Part shown: positions 35,305-47,699 of the stretch, piece after piece
Layout: the number at the start of each line of letters is the position of its first letter
How positions within the stretch are numbered: position 1 is the first letter of the stretch
Position numbers and translations under genes: made by a program
From: Diprion similis
Lineage: Eukaryota > Arthropoda > Insecta > Hymenoptera > Diprionidae
NCBI RefSeq assembly: GCF_021155765.1
Contig: NC_060117.1
Span: 6,352,001 to 6,416,000, forward strand
Length of the DNA: 64,000 nt
Direction: 5' to 3'
The notes under the pieces: model-generated
Told to the model about the DNA's origin: nothing
What the model saw: the letters and a program-made list of their open reading frames with translations, nothing else
Database searches by the model: none

Positions 35305-35400
35305 TTTACATCAACCTTAATACTATTCACGCTTGCAAGTATGATATTCGAGCGAAACATGTATAACCAGGGCTTTTGTTATGTTTGTAACCTATATACA

Positions 35401-36010
35401 TATGGGGCATTCCACGTCAAATTAGCAGCTCATGAACCTCATACTCTTCGAGTTTAATCATTTTTTAGTATGATGTTCATATCGATCCAAAAAGTTCTCA
35501 GAATTTTTTAAAGATGTTTTATCCACCGGTTAAACTTGAGAAAAATCGAAGAACCATTTCCAAAAATTCCATTTTTTTTCAAATCTGAATAAATTCACAT
35601 AGATTCTATAATTTGAAATGTGATTTTTAAGCACCACACAATAATGGGATATCAATATTTACTATTTTTTCGCAAGTTTTTAGTTTTCGATATCAGTGTT
35701 AAACTTTTTTTTCCATCCTCTAATCTAAAGAAACAAAAAAAATTTTGACATGGAAGAACTGAAAATTTGCGAAAAAATAGTAAATATTGAGATGCCATCA
35801 TCGAACGTGCGGTGCACAGAAATCACATTTCGAATCATAGAAAATTCGAATGAATTTTTTCAGGTTTTTAAAAATGGCTTTTTCGGAATTAATTTAGCGA
35901 TTTTTTATAAAAAAAAAATCTAAAAAAATTCCCGAGATTCTTTAGGGTTGGCAAGGACAATGAACTAAAAAAAATCAAAACCGAATGGGGGAAATGTGGA
36001 ATACCCCATA
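35401..36010. mobile_element. Foldback element with TATGGGGCATTCCAC ends (~610 bp)
   Basis: Left end TATGGGGCATTCCACGTCAA, right end ATGTGGAATACCCCATA. Inside, AATTCACATAGATTC, TGTGATTTTTAAGCACC and ATATTTACTATTTTTTCGC are mirrored. A single left-type end without a partner occurs at 47192. Confidence 0.78.
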
Positions 36011-36301
36011 CACATTGCCGGGCATTCGATGAAGCGCGGCGATATTTTGATTTGATTTTTCTCACAAAGTTCATCGGATCAGAAAATCCTTTCTTTATTC
36101 GAATCTACGTCACATAACGCGGGATAATATCGTGCGAAAATTGAATTCTATTAAAGTTTAACATTCACGGCATGGTAGGAGGCGTATAAACTCTCCGGGA
36201 TGAAATCGACCGCAAAATTAAACGATGCATTTCACTCGATATATACATTCGATATTGCATATTATACTTTGGTATGAGAATTGATACAGATTTATAGTCA
36301 A

Positions 36302-36897
36302 TAGGGTGTAGCAAAAGAACCGACTATTTTTTTTTTATTTTTTTTTTATTTTTGAGTCTCGTGTGACAAAATGTTAGTTTTCGATGTTTTAAGAGCCCAC
36401 TCCGAAGGGCAGCTCAAAAAAAATTTTTTAAGAAGTCGTTCCACATTTTTTAAAACGTCAAAAATCATAAAAAATCGAATTTATTTTTTTTCTCGTTACG
36501 GTATAATTTTATGAACCAAAAGAAAATAAGTTTCTGAAAGTTTCAGTTCGAAATTTGAATTTTGAAAGTTCGCTCATAATTTTTTTCTAATTTGTTAGTG
36601 CATTACTTTAGATTTTTTCAAGCGACCATTCAATATTCATATTAAAATATCATAAATTTTTTTTTTCTTTTATTTAGTAGAAGAAAAAAAAACGGACAAA
36701 ACTACACCACGACATGAATTAAAAATCAAACAAAATACTGAAAATACAATTTTTTTAATTCAATTTTTTGACGATTTTTGACATTTCAAAAAAATTTGGA
36801 GTGACGTCTTAAAATTTTTTTTTCTGAGCTTTCCTTTGGCGTGGGCTATTAAAACATAAGAAACTAACATTTTTTCACACGACACTCAAAAAAAAAT
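36302..36897. mobile_element. Palindromic MITE family P, copy 1 (right end truncated)
   Basis: Begins TAGGGTGTAGCAAAAGAACC, then GAGTCTCGTGTGACAAAATG and GATGTTTTAAGAGCCCACTC; mirrored at the right by GTGGGCTATTAAAACATAAG and TTTTTCACACGACACTC. The final GGTTTTTTTGC..CCACCCTA is missing. Confidence 0.82.
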
Positions 36898-37311
36898 ATA
36901 CTTCGATACGATACTTCGGATGCTCCGGCGTTTTCAGCGCAGGTTTCAGTCCATAAATTCTTACCCTTCACAGCAAGCTGAACTATTTTATTCTATCGAT
37001 ATACATACATATATATATGTAGGTGATGGCTTTCTGTTTGCAACAAACACAAGCAAAGAATTCCAATGTTCTACTCACGATTTACATCCTCTACAAATCC
37101 TTATAGCCTGCTGCTCGCCTCTGATGATTTCCCGAGATAGCGCACGTTGCACGAGGTTCAACGTACTATTATAGGTACTTTACAAGTATATTTTCAACCA
37201 GGTTATGGAAGCGATATATATATATATATATATATGGGTCAACCCAGCTCACTCCGACCTACGTAGACTCGTTGACCTCTCGAATTTGGCTGGCAATTTT
37301 TTACATAACTG

Positions 37312-37513
37312 TTCTCCCTCTGAAAAGTACCAATTTTGTTTTTGTTTTTTCTTTTTTATATTTTTCGTACACGATTCGAATTTTCAACAATTTTTCAAAA
37401 CCATCTTATCGATCGATGTAATTTAAAAATTGTCTGTCGGATGTATAAAAATTTTCAAGCTTAGAACCGAACTCGGGAGATTTTTTTATTCTCACTGTTT
37501 TCAAACTTTTTCT

Positions 37514-37548
<35 letters not shown>

Positions 37549-38024
37549 GTTCAAAAAATTTAAAAGTGGGAATCATTTTACTGTATATCATTTTCATACG
37601 TCATAGCGGATTTTAGAAAAAAAAAATTTTCAGATATTTCGGAACCATTTTACGATTTGGAATTTTTTTTATCAGACAAATGAAGAGGGAAAAACAAATT
37701 TCTTGCGAAAAGTCTGAAAAAAATTCTCAACAATCTGGTGTGAAATATGAAAATGTTTCAGCAACTATCCATGGTAAAACAAATCCGGCTTTTAGTTTAT
37801 TGAACGTTTTTTTTTCTGAAAAAAAACGTGAAAAAAGTTAGAAGAAAAAATCTCCATACTTTGACTCTAAGGTTGAAAATATTTTACACATCTGACAGAC
37901 AATTTTTCAGAATTTTGTCGATCAACAAGATGGTTTTATAAAATTCTAGAAAATTCGAATCATGTCCAAAAAATCTAAAAGAAAAAAAAGAAAAAAAATT
38001 AGTACTTTTGAAAGGGAGAACAGC
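37312..38024. mobile_element. Foldback element with TTCTCCCTCTGAAAAGTACC ends (~713 bp)
   Basis: Left TGTTCTCCCTCTGAAAAGTAC and right AGTACTTTTGAAAGGGAGAACA. Arms also share GATTCGAATTTTC and TCAAAACCATCTTRTYGATCG. A 28-A run sits at 37517-37544. A fragment of the same sequence lies near 4540-4590. Confidence 0.78.
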
Positions 38025-38688
38025 CTGTTGTATTCATGACGAACCGTTTTTTCTATTCTAATTTTTTCTGTTTCTCAAAACGTGGTTTACTCCAGTTCTC
38101 ATATCTATAGATTAATAAATGCGGACCTCATGGTTAAACGCCATCAATCACCCCCATTATTTCACTGATATTACAACCGACTCGTACAATTCACCCCATT
38201 AATCCTTGTTTTCAAACGACGTGACAAGAAGAATTAACACGACTGTTCCAATGTCACCATCAATCTAGTCCCATTTTATTGTAATTTTTTCTTTCTCTTT
38301 GCATTTACTTACTTCCACATTCGTCCTCACGTCATTGTTATTTATTATTATGATTTTCTTTGTTACGAAATTTTGCTTCTTATCGCAGTGAGGTAAAATT
38401 GGCACTATGCAAAACTCTCCATGCAGTGGGAAAAAAAATTTTTTGTTTCATGGTTACCATGTAACAATCCTTCGGTAAGTATTTTTATTTTCAATCCATA
38501 ACCGTAAAGAATATATTTCAATGTAAAAAATGAAAAATCTAGTATCTGTTACAACCTGTTCGTAATAATTGTCACTTCTATCAAATTTTCTTGAAACACT
38601 TTTGACAATTTAATGTTAATGCGACTGTAAATTGACTCGAATTTTTTTCATCCGCAATTTCGACTGAGTAAATAGTTTTTTGCAAATA

Positions 38689-38905
38689 TATGTAAGGGAA
38701 TGTGGGGCAAAGTGGACACCTTAAAAATTTTGATATCTCGAAAAACTTGGGGGCAAAGTGGGCCCTCAGAAATTTTTTAAATAACAAGGTCTAAAATTAA
38801 TCACCTGAACTTTTTATTAAATATGAATTACTCTTAAGATTTTATTCTGATTTTAAGAATTATTATCTCAAGGGTCCCACTTTGCCCCACCCTCCCCTAT
38901 ATACA
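38689..38905. mobile_element. Small palindromic MITE with GGGGCAAAGTGG arms (~217 bp)
   Basis: Left GTAAGGGAATGTGGGGCAAAG and right CTTTGCCCCACCCTCCCC, flanked by TATATG / CATATG-like TA-rich DNA. The interior mirrors TTAAAATC / GATTTTAAG. Confidence 0.7.
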
Positions 38906-39440
38906 TATGTGTTGCATACAAGTAGACATACGCAAATGTCATGGTGGAGATTATCGGTTTCCCATTAATCCTGAAATGACCAATTTGCCAATACCATTCG
39001 ATAGAGGAAATGGCTTACCACGTTGACGTTTACTTTTTGATCAATATATCATTACTTCTTTTGCAGAATTCACGGTGAAAAATCACTATGGATAATCTGA
39101 AGCCGCAAGCTGATCGGATAACTTTCCCGGTTCCAAACCGAACTTCCAATTTCCGTTGATCGACGAGGTTCGAAATTCGAAAGAATCCGTTCCACGCATC
39201 GACTGAAGGAAAAAAATGCCACCGATATTTCCACCGGATTGATCTATACACCATGCATATTCGCGCAAAACCTGACACGCATCTGATACTGTCGAGCCAT
39301 TAGACGCGACTTACCCTTCGAGATGGGTTTCTAGTCCTCCAGCGACAAACCATTGCCAGAACGACATAAATCAGGGGGAAAAAATAAACTGAAAAGTCTC
39401 CGGGTCACGGGTTGTAATAAAAATATATACTATATGTATA

Positions 39441-39993
39441 TTGGGGTGGCTCAAAAAAAACCGACTATTTTTTTTGTCCTCCAAAGGACAGTTCAAAAAA
39501 AAATTTTTAAGTGGTCGCTCCAAATTTTTTTAAACGTCAGAAATCGTCAAAAATTGATTTTTTTTTTCTCAATTTTTTTTCTCGTTACGGTATAATTTTA
39601 TAGACAAAAAATAAATGAGTTACCGAAAGTTTCAGTTCAAAATTTGAATTTCTAAAGATCGCTCATAATTTTTTTTCGTGCATTTCTTTAGATTTTTTCG
39701 AGCGACCTTTTAATATTCATATTAAAATTTCATAAACTTTTTTTCTTATATTTAGTAAAAAAGAATCGATAACAATACACCACGACATGAATTAAAAATC
39801 AAACAAAATACTGAAAATATAATTTTTTTAATCCAATTTTTTGACGATATTTGACATTTCAAAAAATTTAGAGCGACCTCTTAAATTTTTTTTTTAAGCT
39901 GTGCTTTGGAGTGGGCTCTTAAAACGTCAAAAACTAACATTTTGTCACACGAGACACAAAAAAAAAAATAGTCGGTTTTTTTGCTCCACCCTA
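39441..39993. mobile_element. Palindromic MITE family P, copy 2
   Basis: Left TTGGGGTGGCTCAAAAAAAAC, right TTTTTTGCTCCACCCTAA, flanked by TA-rich DNA as expected for TA insertion. Interior GTCGCTCCAAATTTTTTTAA and AAAAATTTAGAGCGACC are mirrored. Confidence 0.85.
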
Positions 39994-41326
39994 ATGTATA
40001 TATTTCCTGCAGATCCCTTGGTTCTATTCATTCTCTTTTACAACCACGACAGCACGTACCGCAGCAGTTTTTCACCCCCCTTTTTCGAAATTCTCGTTAT
40101 GAGCTACAGCAGGCGAGATTCTTTTCCAAAAAACGTGTTGGAGTTAATTTCTGCAATTGCTTAACCCGGAGGGTATTTATAATGTGATATTAATCCTCGT
40201 GTGTTGATTCTGAATATCAACCCTTGTTTCATATATAAAAGAACTCGAGAACTCGTGAGTCGTGATTTTTTTCCAGTTTAATCTTAAATGTGATAAAATA
40301 TGCGAAAGTAAATCAGGAATTACGTCGATGATAATCCGATGACGTACTTTTCCTTTCTTGGTAATAAATTTGCAAAGAGATTTTTCCCGGGGCTGAATTG
40401 CAAAATTATAAATTGCGTTTTCCGCGTCGCGGGGCCAATCGAAGCTGACCGTGATTCTTTCTGCAAGCTCATTTGTCAGTGTGACCTTGATTTACGATCA
40501 CGGCGCCTTTGTGTTATACATATATATATATATATATCTATGCCTAAGTGTCACTGGAAAGAGTAAATAAAATTAAAAGTTTCCCCGGATATTTCGGAGG
40601 GTCGTAAATCACGCCCCTCTTGACCCGTAACAGCGAACGAAGCTCGAGGGTTGGAGTAATTCAACACATCCGCCAAAGAATCCAACAAAAGCCTGCAACA
40701 CCCTGTTGCTGTTGAATAAGTTTCGAGACGGGGGATAAAAATGACGAGCAAGAAATAAAAACAAGCCGCGAACAACGACTTTTTTCGAATTACTCATCCG
40801 GCGAGGAACAAGATTGCAAGATATCAGCGAATCAAGGCTCCAAGGAATTCACCCGAGAGTCCCACGCATAGAACACCTCGAATCTCCCAATCTACCACCT
40901 ACGGTTGGTTGGACAATCTCGAACTCGATTCCCGGAAGAAACGCATCGATCCACAAAGTTTCCCAGATACAGCTTTCGAATTTCAGTCTTCCCCGCAGTT
41001 CCTAATCTGCTTTCCATCTTTATTTTTACACCTGATCTGTTACTACAGCCGATTTTACCCCCCCGAGCACGGAAATACGCGCGAATACTTCGTGAGCCAG
41101 AGGCAATTTTCATACAGTTGAAGAAATTTCAATTGACTTACGGTTAACAAATGGTTCTATGATTATACAATTTTCTGATCATGAGGATCCGAAAATCGGT
41201 ATCATTACCATTACAACGGCCATTAAATATTGTTAGCAGTATAAGAAAATTTACTGAGATTGTATAATTATTTAGTGTGGATTATAATTTTTTATACACT
41301 AGATTTTCTGGTTTCAAGAACATTAC

Positions 41327-41679
41327 GTGGTGTGAGTATATGGTGTGCAGCTTCTTTCTCTAAAAAAAGTTTCTCTCTCGCGCTGGACTGGATTTAAGTA
41401 AGATGTGTACCAACGGCGCCAAAATACCCTAGATCGGTGGTGATTAATTGTTGCGACGTTGAATCTGCGTAGGAAAAAAATGAGCGGGACTTTAAGTAAC
41501 TCACACCACAACTACACACGATGGCATTACCAAGCAGGGTAGCGTTCGCCGGAAAAATAATTCCCTAACAATATAGGGATTTCTTTAGATAGTTGGTACA
41601 CGACTCACTTAAAGGCTTTAACCTCAAAGAAAGAGGCGTGTCGTAGGATTTCTAGGCACACTATGTATACTCACACCAT
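41327..41679 (+). mobile_element. MITE family V, copy 4 (best preserved ends)
   Basis: Both termini are intact: TGGTGTGAGTATATGGTGTG and TATGTATACTCACACCA. Length 353 bp, no ORF. The left arm has lost the CCTAGAAG block present in other copies. Confidence 0.9.
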
Positions 41680-44600
41680 GATCTGTTCGTGGACTTTAGT
41701 GTATGCTTTTCAATTCAACAAGGTGCAAACGAAAATCTGTCTGAATAGTTTAGATTAAACAAAAAGTCCAGTAACAGGAACTCGATTTTCTTCTTATAAA
41801 GAAATTGCAAAACTAATTTCCATAAATCAATAAACTGTTCTCGGAACAATATTTTTCGAAATTATGGCAACTGGAAATGTCTATCGCAGCGTAAATATTG
41901 CGGTTCAAACTATTTCAAAGTCCGGTTTGAAATCGCTGAAAACATTTGTCGTGGATTTATTCACGGGTCGTAATCACTGTTCCTATGGAAATTTTTCAAC
42001 CGAGCGATGATATCAGAACCGTATTTGCACAGATTGCGTCAATTGCCACCCCGTGCGATACGGTCAATTAGAGCGACTGCTATACTCGGGCAGACGTATA
42101 ACGACTAGAGATAGAGTCTAATTGTTCCCTCAAGTGAACCGCGGAACTTGCCACACGGGACAAAACGACGTCCCTCTGCGAGGTGGTGACTGTGGTAATT
42201 AATTAATTAACTAATTAATAGCGAGTTCCAAATCCCGGCATTGAAATGAGCGTCTATATATGTAATCAGAACTACGATTTCATGGTCCTTGATTCCTTTA
42301 ATTACATCAGACCGATGTAGGAAATAATTTTTAACCACCCTGTGATGCATATGCGGATTTGTTCGATCATTAAACTGCAATTCCTCAACCACACGCGTGA
42401 ATTTGGTAGATTCTAGGGGAAAAACTAGCCCTGCATTTTTTTTTTTTACTCTACTAAATTTTTCATGTCGTTGCCGAATTTTAAAACACGTGCCACAGCA
42501 TCGCGTGAAGTATGGATACCCACAAGCTGACGCTGCACGGAAGGAATTCAAAAAAATGGAAAAAACATTCTCATCAAGAGATAGTAAACCCACAGCAGAG
42601 CGGATGTATAGCCAAGGATGAGTGCTGTCCGTATAACTCGAAGCATTGCAGTGCGCCTTTTATCATCCGGAGCATTAAAAATGTATCTAGTCCCGGATAA
42701 TAAACTCGACTACTTTACCTTGACAGAGACTGGTAGCAGAACTAAAACGCAACCACTTCGTGCATTTCAAAGGACAACTCAACCACTTGGTATTACACTG
42801 TGGCATAAATTTTCACATGGAAACCACGAGCGTGATTCGGCTCTGGCAGTTTTCGCTTGAATGAAATAAATATGATGTTCAAATGGCCGATGATCATGAC
42901 CGTTTAAATCACTTATTTTAATTTTACCTCTCGAAAAATCATCCCACGTTGGATTTTTACCGATAATAATAGGTAACCAAGGCCAGTTCTGAGTATAGAA
43001 AATTCCCTTACCGACACTTAGCCAAGACACAAACCCTTTTCAAGAATGCTCGATCGACAAATGTCGGTACAGGAATCTGTAACCGGAATCGGCTTTGTCT
43101 AACTCCTAACGACTATGAACTCGAAAAGGAGTCCCAACATAATATCATGGCACTACGTAACGCCTACCGTCGTCTTAGCTGACACAAATGTAAATTTGTT
43201 CGAGGGTTCCAAGAGAAGGTATGTAAAATACTGTTTGACTTAGCAGTGCTGACCCAGCTAATTCGCTAACTAGACCGTGACTTGGGATTTTATACACTGA
43301 TAACAAACCTGAACCCTACCGGCCAAAAGATGGCGATGAATACCAATGCCGTTATTTTGACGGATATACTGGACTGATTGCTCGACTTTGGGCACGGTCA
43401 GTCGGTATAAAAAGAACCTAATTTCACCTGACAATTTATCTGAGCTAATAGATCATCGGTTATTGAATATTTTCTTCATTTTTTATTCTGCTTCACAAGG
43501 GAAGACAATGAGTGGAATTCGACTATAATATGACTTATATCGTAAAAGTTTCTTTGATTCTCAATTCTACATTATTGTTCCCGTTCTCTTATTTGTTGTT
43601 ATAAATCATCGTACAAGTTATCTTACAGCAGAAGATATTAATAAGTTTATTATTTGCACAACACGATCGTTTCTTGAGCAAAAAGTAATCCATCTACCGC
43701 CACGTTTCTACTATTAGTAAACGCTTGGAATTGAAGTCACAAGTTGTAACTAAAGTTTACTCGTTATGCATCAAACATTATATTATACTTATACTGTCCA
43801 ATTCTATACGTGCTTGTGCAAGTTTTATTCAAGTTTATCGAGTTAAGCTCGTTGTAATAAAATGTTGAAGAAAATATATATAAAAAAAAAAAAAAAGAAC
43901 AAACAAACCACCGCGAGAGATTTTTACTCTATGACGCCGATACATTATTGAGAAAACTTCAAATTGAATTTATCAGGCAGGTTGATATATAAGGTTTCTC
44001 GTCGAGGAGGAAACTCAACAAGTGGAAATAATTGCTTCCTTATTCAAAATTTAAACGTCCAAGAACTGTGTTCTGCTCCTTAATGACTTGTTCGATTATA
44101 TTCATATATATATATATATATATTTATTCAGTTAAATAATTCGTTCAAAGATCTATCTTTTCATGGTTCTTGAATTAAAATGTACCTCGTACCAAAAAGC
44201 TGCGGTTTAAAATCGGTACCCTGCACGACTTCCGGTCAAGCATTTCACTTGATGATAGCTTTCGAGTAGAACAAAAAAAATCACAACAATGGGTGGTGTA
44301 AAAAAAAAAAAAACCACGCGTGTAATTATTATTTGGAATAAAAATAATAAAACGAGTAAATATCATTCTAAACTCGCGTTTGTTCGATTCATTTTCACTT
44401 TTAATTGAATTTTATTTCAACAAAGGAAACGTTTTAATTGTTACGCTAGAAAACAAAGGATTATTTAATTTGGATTGAGGAAATCGCAGTTTTAATAAGT
44501 GTGAATTTGTTCGAACCATAATTTCTTTCCGTTCGATCAACTAGACGAATTGTTTTTTTTGTTTTTTTCAAAAAAAAATCTCTTCTTTCGGTACTCCGTA

Positions 44601-45240
44601 ATAAATTAATATCTGTCGATCGAAGAAAAACTTGCTAGTAATTCAGAAAGATTTCTATTTTTGTGAAATGATTAAAAGGATTCTTAGTCTAGAGATGACA
44701 ATTTCGCGAGATAAAAAAAAAAAAAAGAGTAAATCTAAATTATTTATCCACTATTTAAATCCATTCAATTTCTATTTCAGTGTAAAAAATAAAATCAAAA
44801 TTGTAAATTCGTCTCCATCGCGTAGTAGAAATTTAACGAACTAAAACCACCGACGAAAAGACGCGCAGCTGCAGATAGTATACAAAACAACACTTTATCC
44901 AGCCGCAAAACGAACACTAGACTTGCCTTAAAGGCAAGTCGATACGGGATTGAGAGTTTCCCAATCCGTACGAAGTAGAAAACAAAAAAAAAAAAAAAAA
45001 ATAACACAAATTTACCCTGCCAAATCGAGTCTCGATAAAAATTCCTAGCATTTCAATTATCGACACAGAGAAATATGACTAGATAAAAACAAAAAAAAAA
45101 AAAAAAAAAAAAACAACAACAACAAAAACAACAAAACGTGCAGAAAATTAATTATTATCGACTAGTAAGAAACATTAATTGATTGCAAAGACTTGCCTGA
45201 TCGAAATGCACACAAGATTTTCACCCGCAAGCAAGCGTTG
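41680..45240. other. Gene-poor stretch
   Basis: No supported gene. ORFs of 60-130 codons here (for example 42207-42593 on the minus strand) lack a signal peptide, splice context or a recognisable family. Poly(A)/poly(T) tracts and TA runs are common (44106-44124). Confidence 0.5.
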
Positions 45241-45254
45241 TTCAACAAGGCGAA

Positions 45255-45283
45255 GTGGTGGTGGTGGTGGTGGTGGTGGTGGT
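45255..45283 (+). repeat. (GGT)n microsatellite
   Basis: About nine uninterrupted GTG units, leading into the GC-rich island. Confidence 0.9.
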
Positions 45284-45289
45284 CAACAG

Positions 45290-45389
45290 GTAGAAGCGAA
45301 AATCCGCTTCCGTCGGATTTGAGGAAGCGAGCGGCGAAAAACCGGCCGTCGTTTTATAAAGCCGAGGTGTGAGAAACAGAGATGGAGAA

Positions 45390-45420
<31 letters not shown>

Positions 45421-45760
45421 ATGACGGCAGGGGAGGAAGAGACGGAGAAAGAGATATAGAGAGAGAGAGAAAGGACGAGGGGCAATTGCGAACCGAACTT
45501 TTTCCACCCCCGAGTCAATCAGCAAGCTCTGACGCGAAGAATCCTCGACGCGGCTCGCGGCGTGAGTGACGAGCTAGCTGTGTCCGGTACGTTTTGCCGG
45601 ATTCCCGGCACGGCTATCGAGTCGGCGGCTGCGCTTTCGCCTCCCGCCCCTCGTTAAGCTCGCTACCAGGCCTCCGCGCCGCCCCAACCCTTCCTTTTAT
45701 ACGTAACGTAACGTAACATAGCGAGGCCTCGGCCCTCCCTCCGGCCGCGCAGCGGAAACT
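45290..45760 (+). promoter_or_regulatory. GC- and GA-rich promoter-like island with a first-exon donor
   Basis: TTTATAAAG (45352-45360) is followed by a GAGAGA tract (45385-45475) and a GC-rich segment ending at a strong plus-strand donor, GCGGC|GTGAGTGAC (after 45560). A (CGTAA)n run lies at 45700-45718. GAGA tracts are common in arthropod promoters. This looks like a 5' UTR exon of a plus-strand transcript whose next exon I cannot find in the window. Confidence 0.4.
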
Positions 45761-45999
45761 CCGAAAGTTGCAAGAGGCCTTTCTTTTCTCGAAATATACA
45801 TATATGTATGTATGTATGTATATATTTATATACATACATTTATTGGGGTGGGCCGGATTTTTTTATTTTTTTTCTTCCTTTAGTTATCGTGAAAATATAT
45901 CATTATTCAAGATGACGTAAAACAAATTCTGTGAAAGTTTGAGAGTTGATATTGAAAGGTGGCTTATAGTTCCAAGGAGTGTTTCTTTTTTCGAAATGG

Positions 46000-46033
<34 letters not shown>

Positions 46034-47191
46034 TAGACTGTTTCAAAATAAATCGATAATTTTTTTTTTTTTGCTTTACACAATCTTAAACTATACTTGG
46101 ACATCAAAAAATAATCCTCGCGAAATGAGGGGCCGGTCCTTCAATATTTAGAGGTGTCTCATCGGACTTTTGTCTTTTTTTTTCATTTCGTCAATACGTA
46201 AATAATTAATTTTCATGGATGGAACAAAAACATTTTTCTTGTCCTAAAATGATGAATATATTCCAAACTTATGTATAAATACTGAATATACTAGAAAAAA
46301 CGAACTTGATGATCGCAGCAACCATTATCGGTCGATATATACGTCGATAAATGCAAAAAACAAAAAAAAAAAAAATACAAGAATCTTCGTAAAATTGAAT
46401 TTTTCACTATCGTCAATAATCTTCAATGAATACATTCATTGATACGCTGTTACGATAATCATTTTCGGCTACAAAAAACTTGACTTATTGCAATTGGGGT
46501 ATTTTTGTCTATGGTCTTGAACTATTTGAAACAAATATTGTTTTTGTTCCTCATTTTTAGTCAACAAATTATTATATTCCTCGACAAGGGCTATCCACGT
46601 TCAGCTGAATCATTTACTACTTTCATTTGTGAGAAAACCCTTAAGCACGTTTGAAAGCTTTCAGTAGATTCCCATTGTTTGAGAGGCTCATCCAGGAAAT
46701 TATGGGGCAATTCACATTGTTGAAATAAACGCTAAATAAGTATCAATTAATGTATTCATTTAAAATCGATTAGAAGTGATTATCGAGGTAAAAAAAATCT
46801 GAACAAAAACAAACGAAAATAAAGATTGTATACCATGGTGTAAAAAAAAAAAGTGAATGATTTAACTGCCTCCCCGTTTGTTTTGAAATTTTTTTAAACT
46901 TCGGTACAACATTTCGGGGATCGAAAAAATCACCCCCGTGAATTGTTGCAGATTTTTTATACCACTGGTTAAAAATTTGTCTTAGTTTCGCACTAGTTTA
47001 ATTATTATAACTTTAGATTGTATTCACCGAGATTTCATTTATACGTCTTACTTCTCTCAAGTATTCGACAAGACTGATGAACTGATGAGGCGCTGCAGAA
47101 CAAGATTCGGTTATTACCTGTCGCTCCGGACACACAAGAGCGTAATATAAACGTAAACAATCCGAGGTTAGTTTTTGTACGTATACCCATG

Positions 47192-47260
47192 TATGGGGCA
47201 TTCCAAGTGAAATCGAGGAGTCATTTCCCTCGGGTCATCGTATCCTTGCATAACTTTTTT
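47192..47260 (+). mobile_element. Single end of a TATGGGGCATTCC element
   Basis: TATGGGGCATTCCAAGTGAAA matches the left end of 35401-36010, but no mirrored right end follows. Confidence 0.5.
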
Positions 47261-47473
47261 TACCGCATTGATTCCACTCGAAAAAAGCTGAATTTTTTTG
47301 GAACAATTTCCTCGCTACTCCTTCAGGTGGCGCGACGATCGTTTTCGTGTAAAAAAGGTTTAACAGAAAAAACACCATTTTTTTAAATTCTACAATTTTT
47401 TCCACAGACTCTGACTCGTAAATAAGCAAGATCTGTCATGATTAGAAAATAGGACACAGTTGCTTCACATTCG

Positions 47474-47641
47474 ATTATTATTATTATTATTGTTTATTTT
47501 TTTTTCAAAATCAGTCTAAAATCGCGATTTTCATGGTGTTCGTCATCGGTGATTTGCATGAAATTTTCACCACGGATAACACCATGAAAATCGCGATTTT
47601 AGACTGTTTTTGAAAGAAAAAAAAAAAAACAATAATAATAA
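47474..47641. repeat. Near-perfect 168-bp hairpin
   Basis: Arms of about 65 bases: TCTAAAATCGCGATTTTCAT then GGTGTT on the left, AACACCATGAAAATCGCGAT then TTTAGA on the right, extending through poly(T)/poly(A) and TTATTATTATTG / CAATAATAATA. The loop is 37 bases. Pairing of the inner 30 bases is essentially perfect. Confidence 0.85.
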
Positions 47642-47699
47642 ATATAAATTATAATAAACAATAGACATAATTTATAATATATAATAATAATAATAAATA

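Noticed and set aside
40892..41147. Overlapping 70-80 codon frames on both strands
   Set aside because: Moderately GC-rich, but no promoter, signal peptide, splice pair or recognised family; frames on both strands are equally open.
45369..45569. Arg/Glu-repeat protein frame
   Set aside because: It is the translation of a GAGA microsatellite within a promoter-like island.
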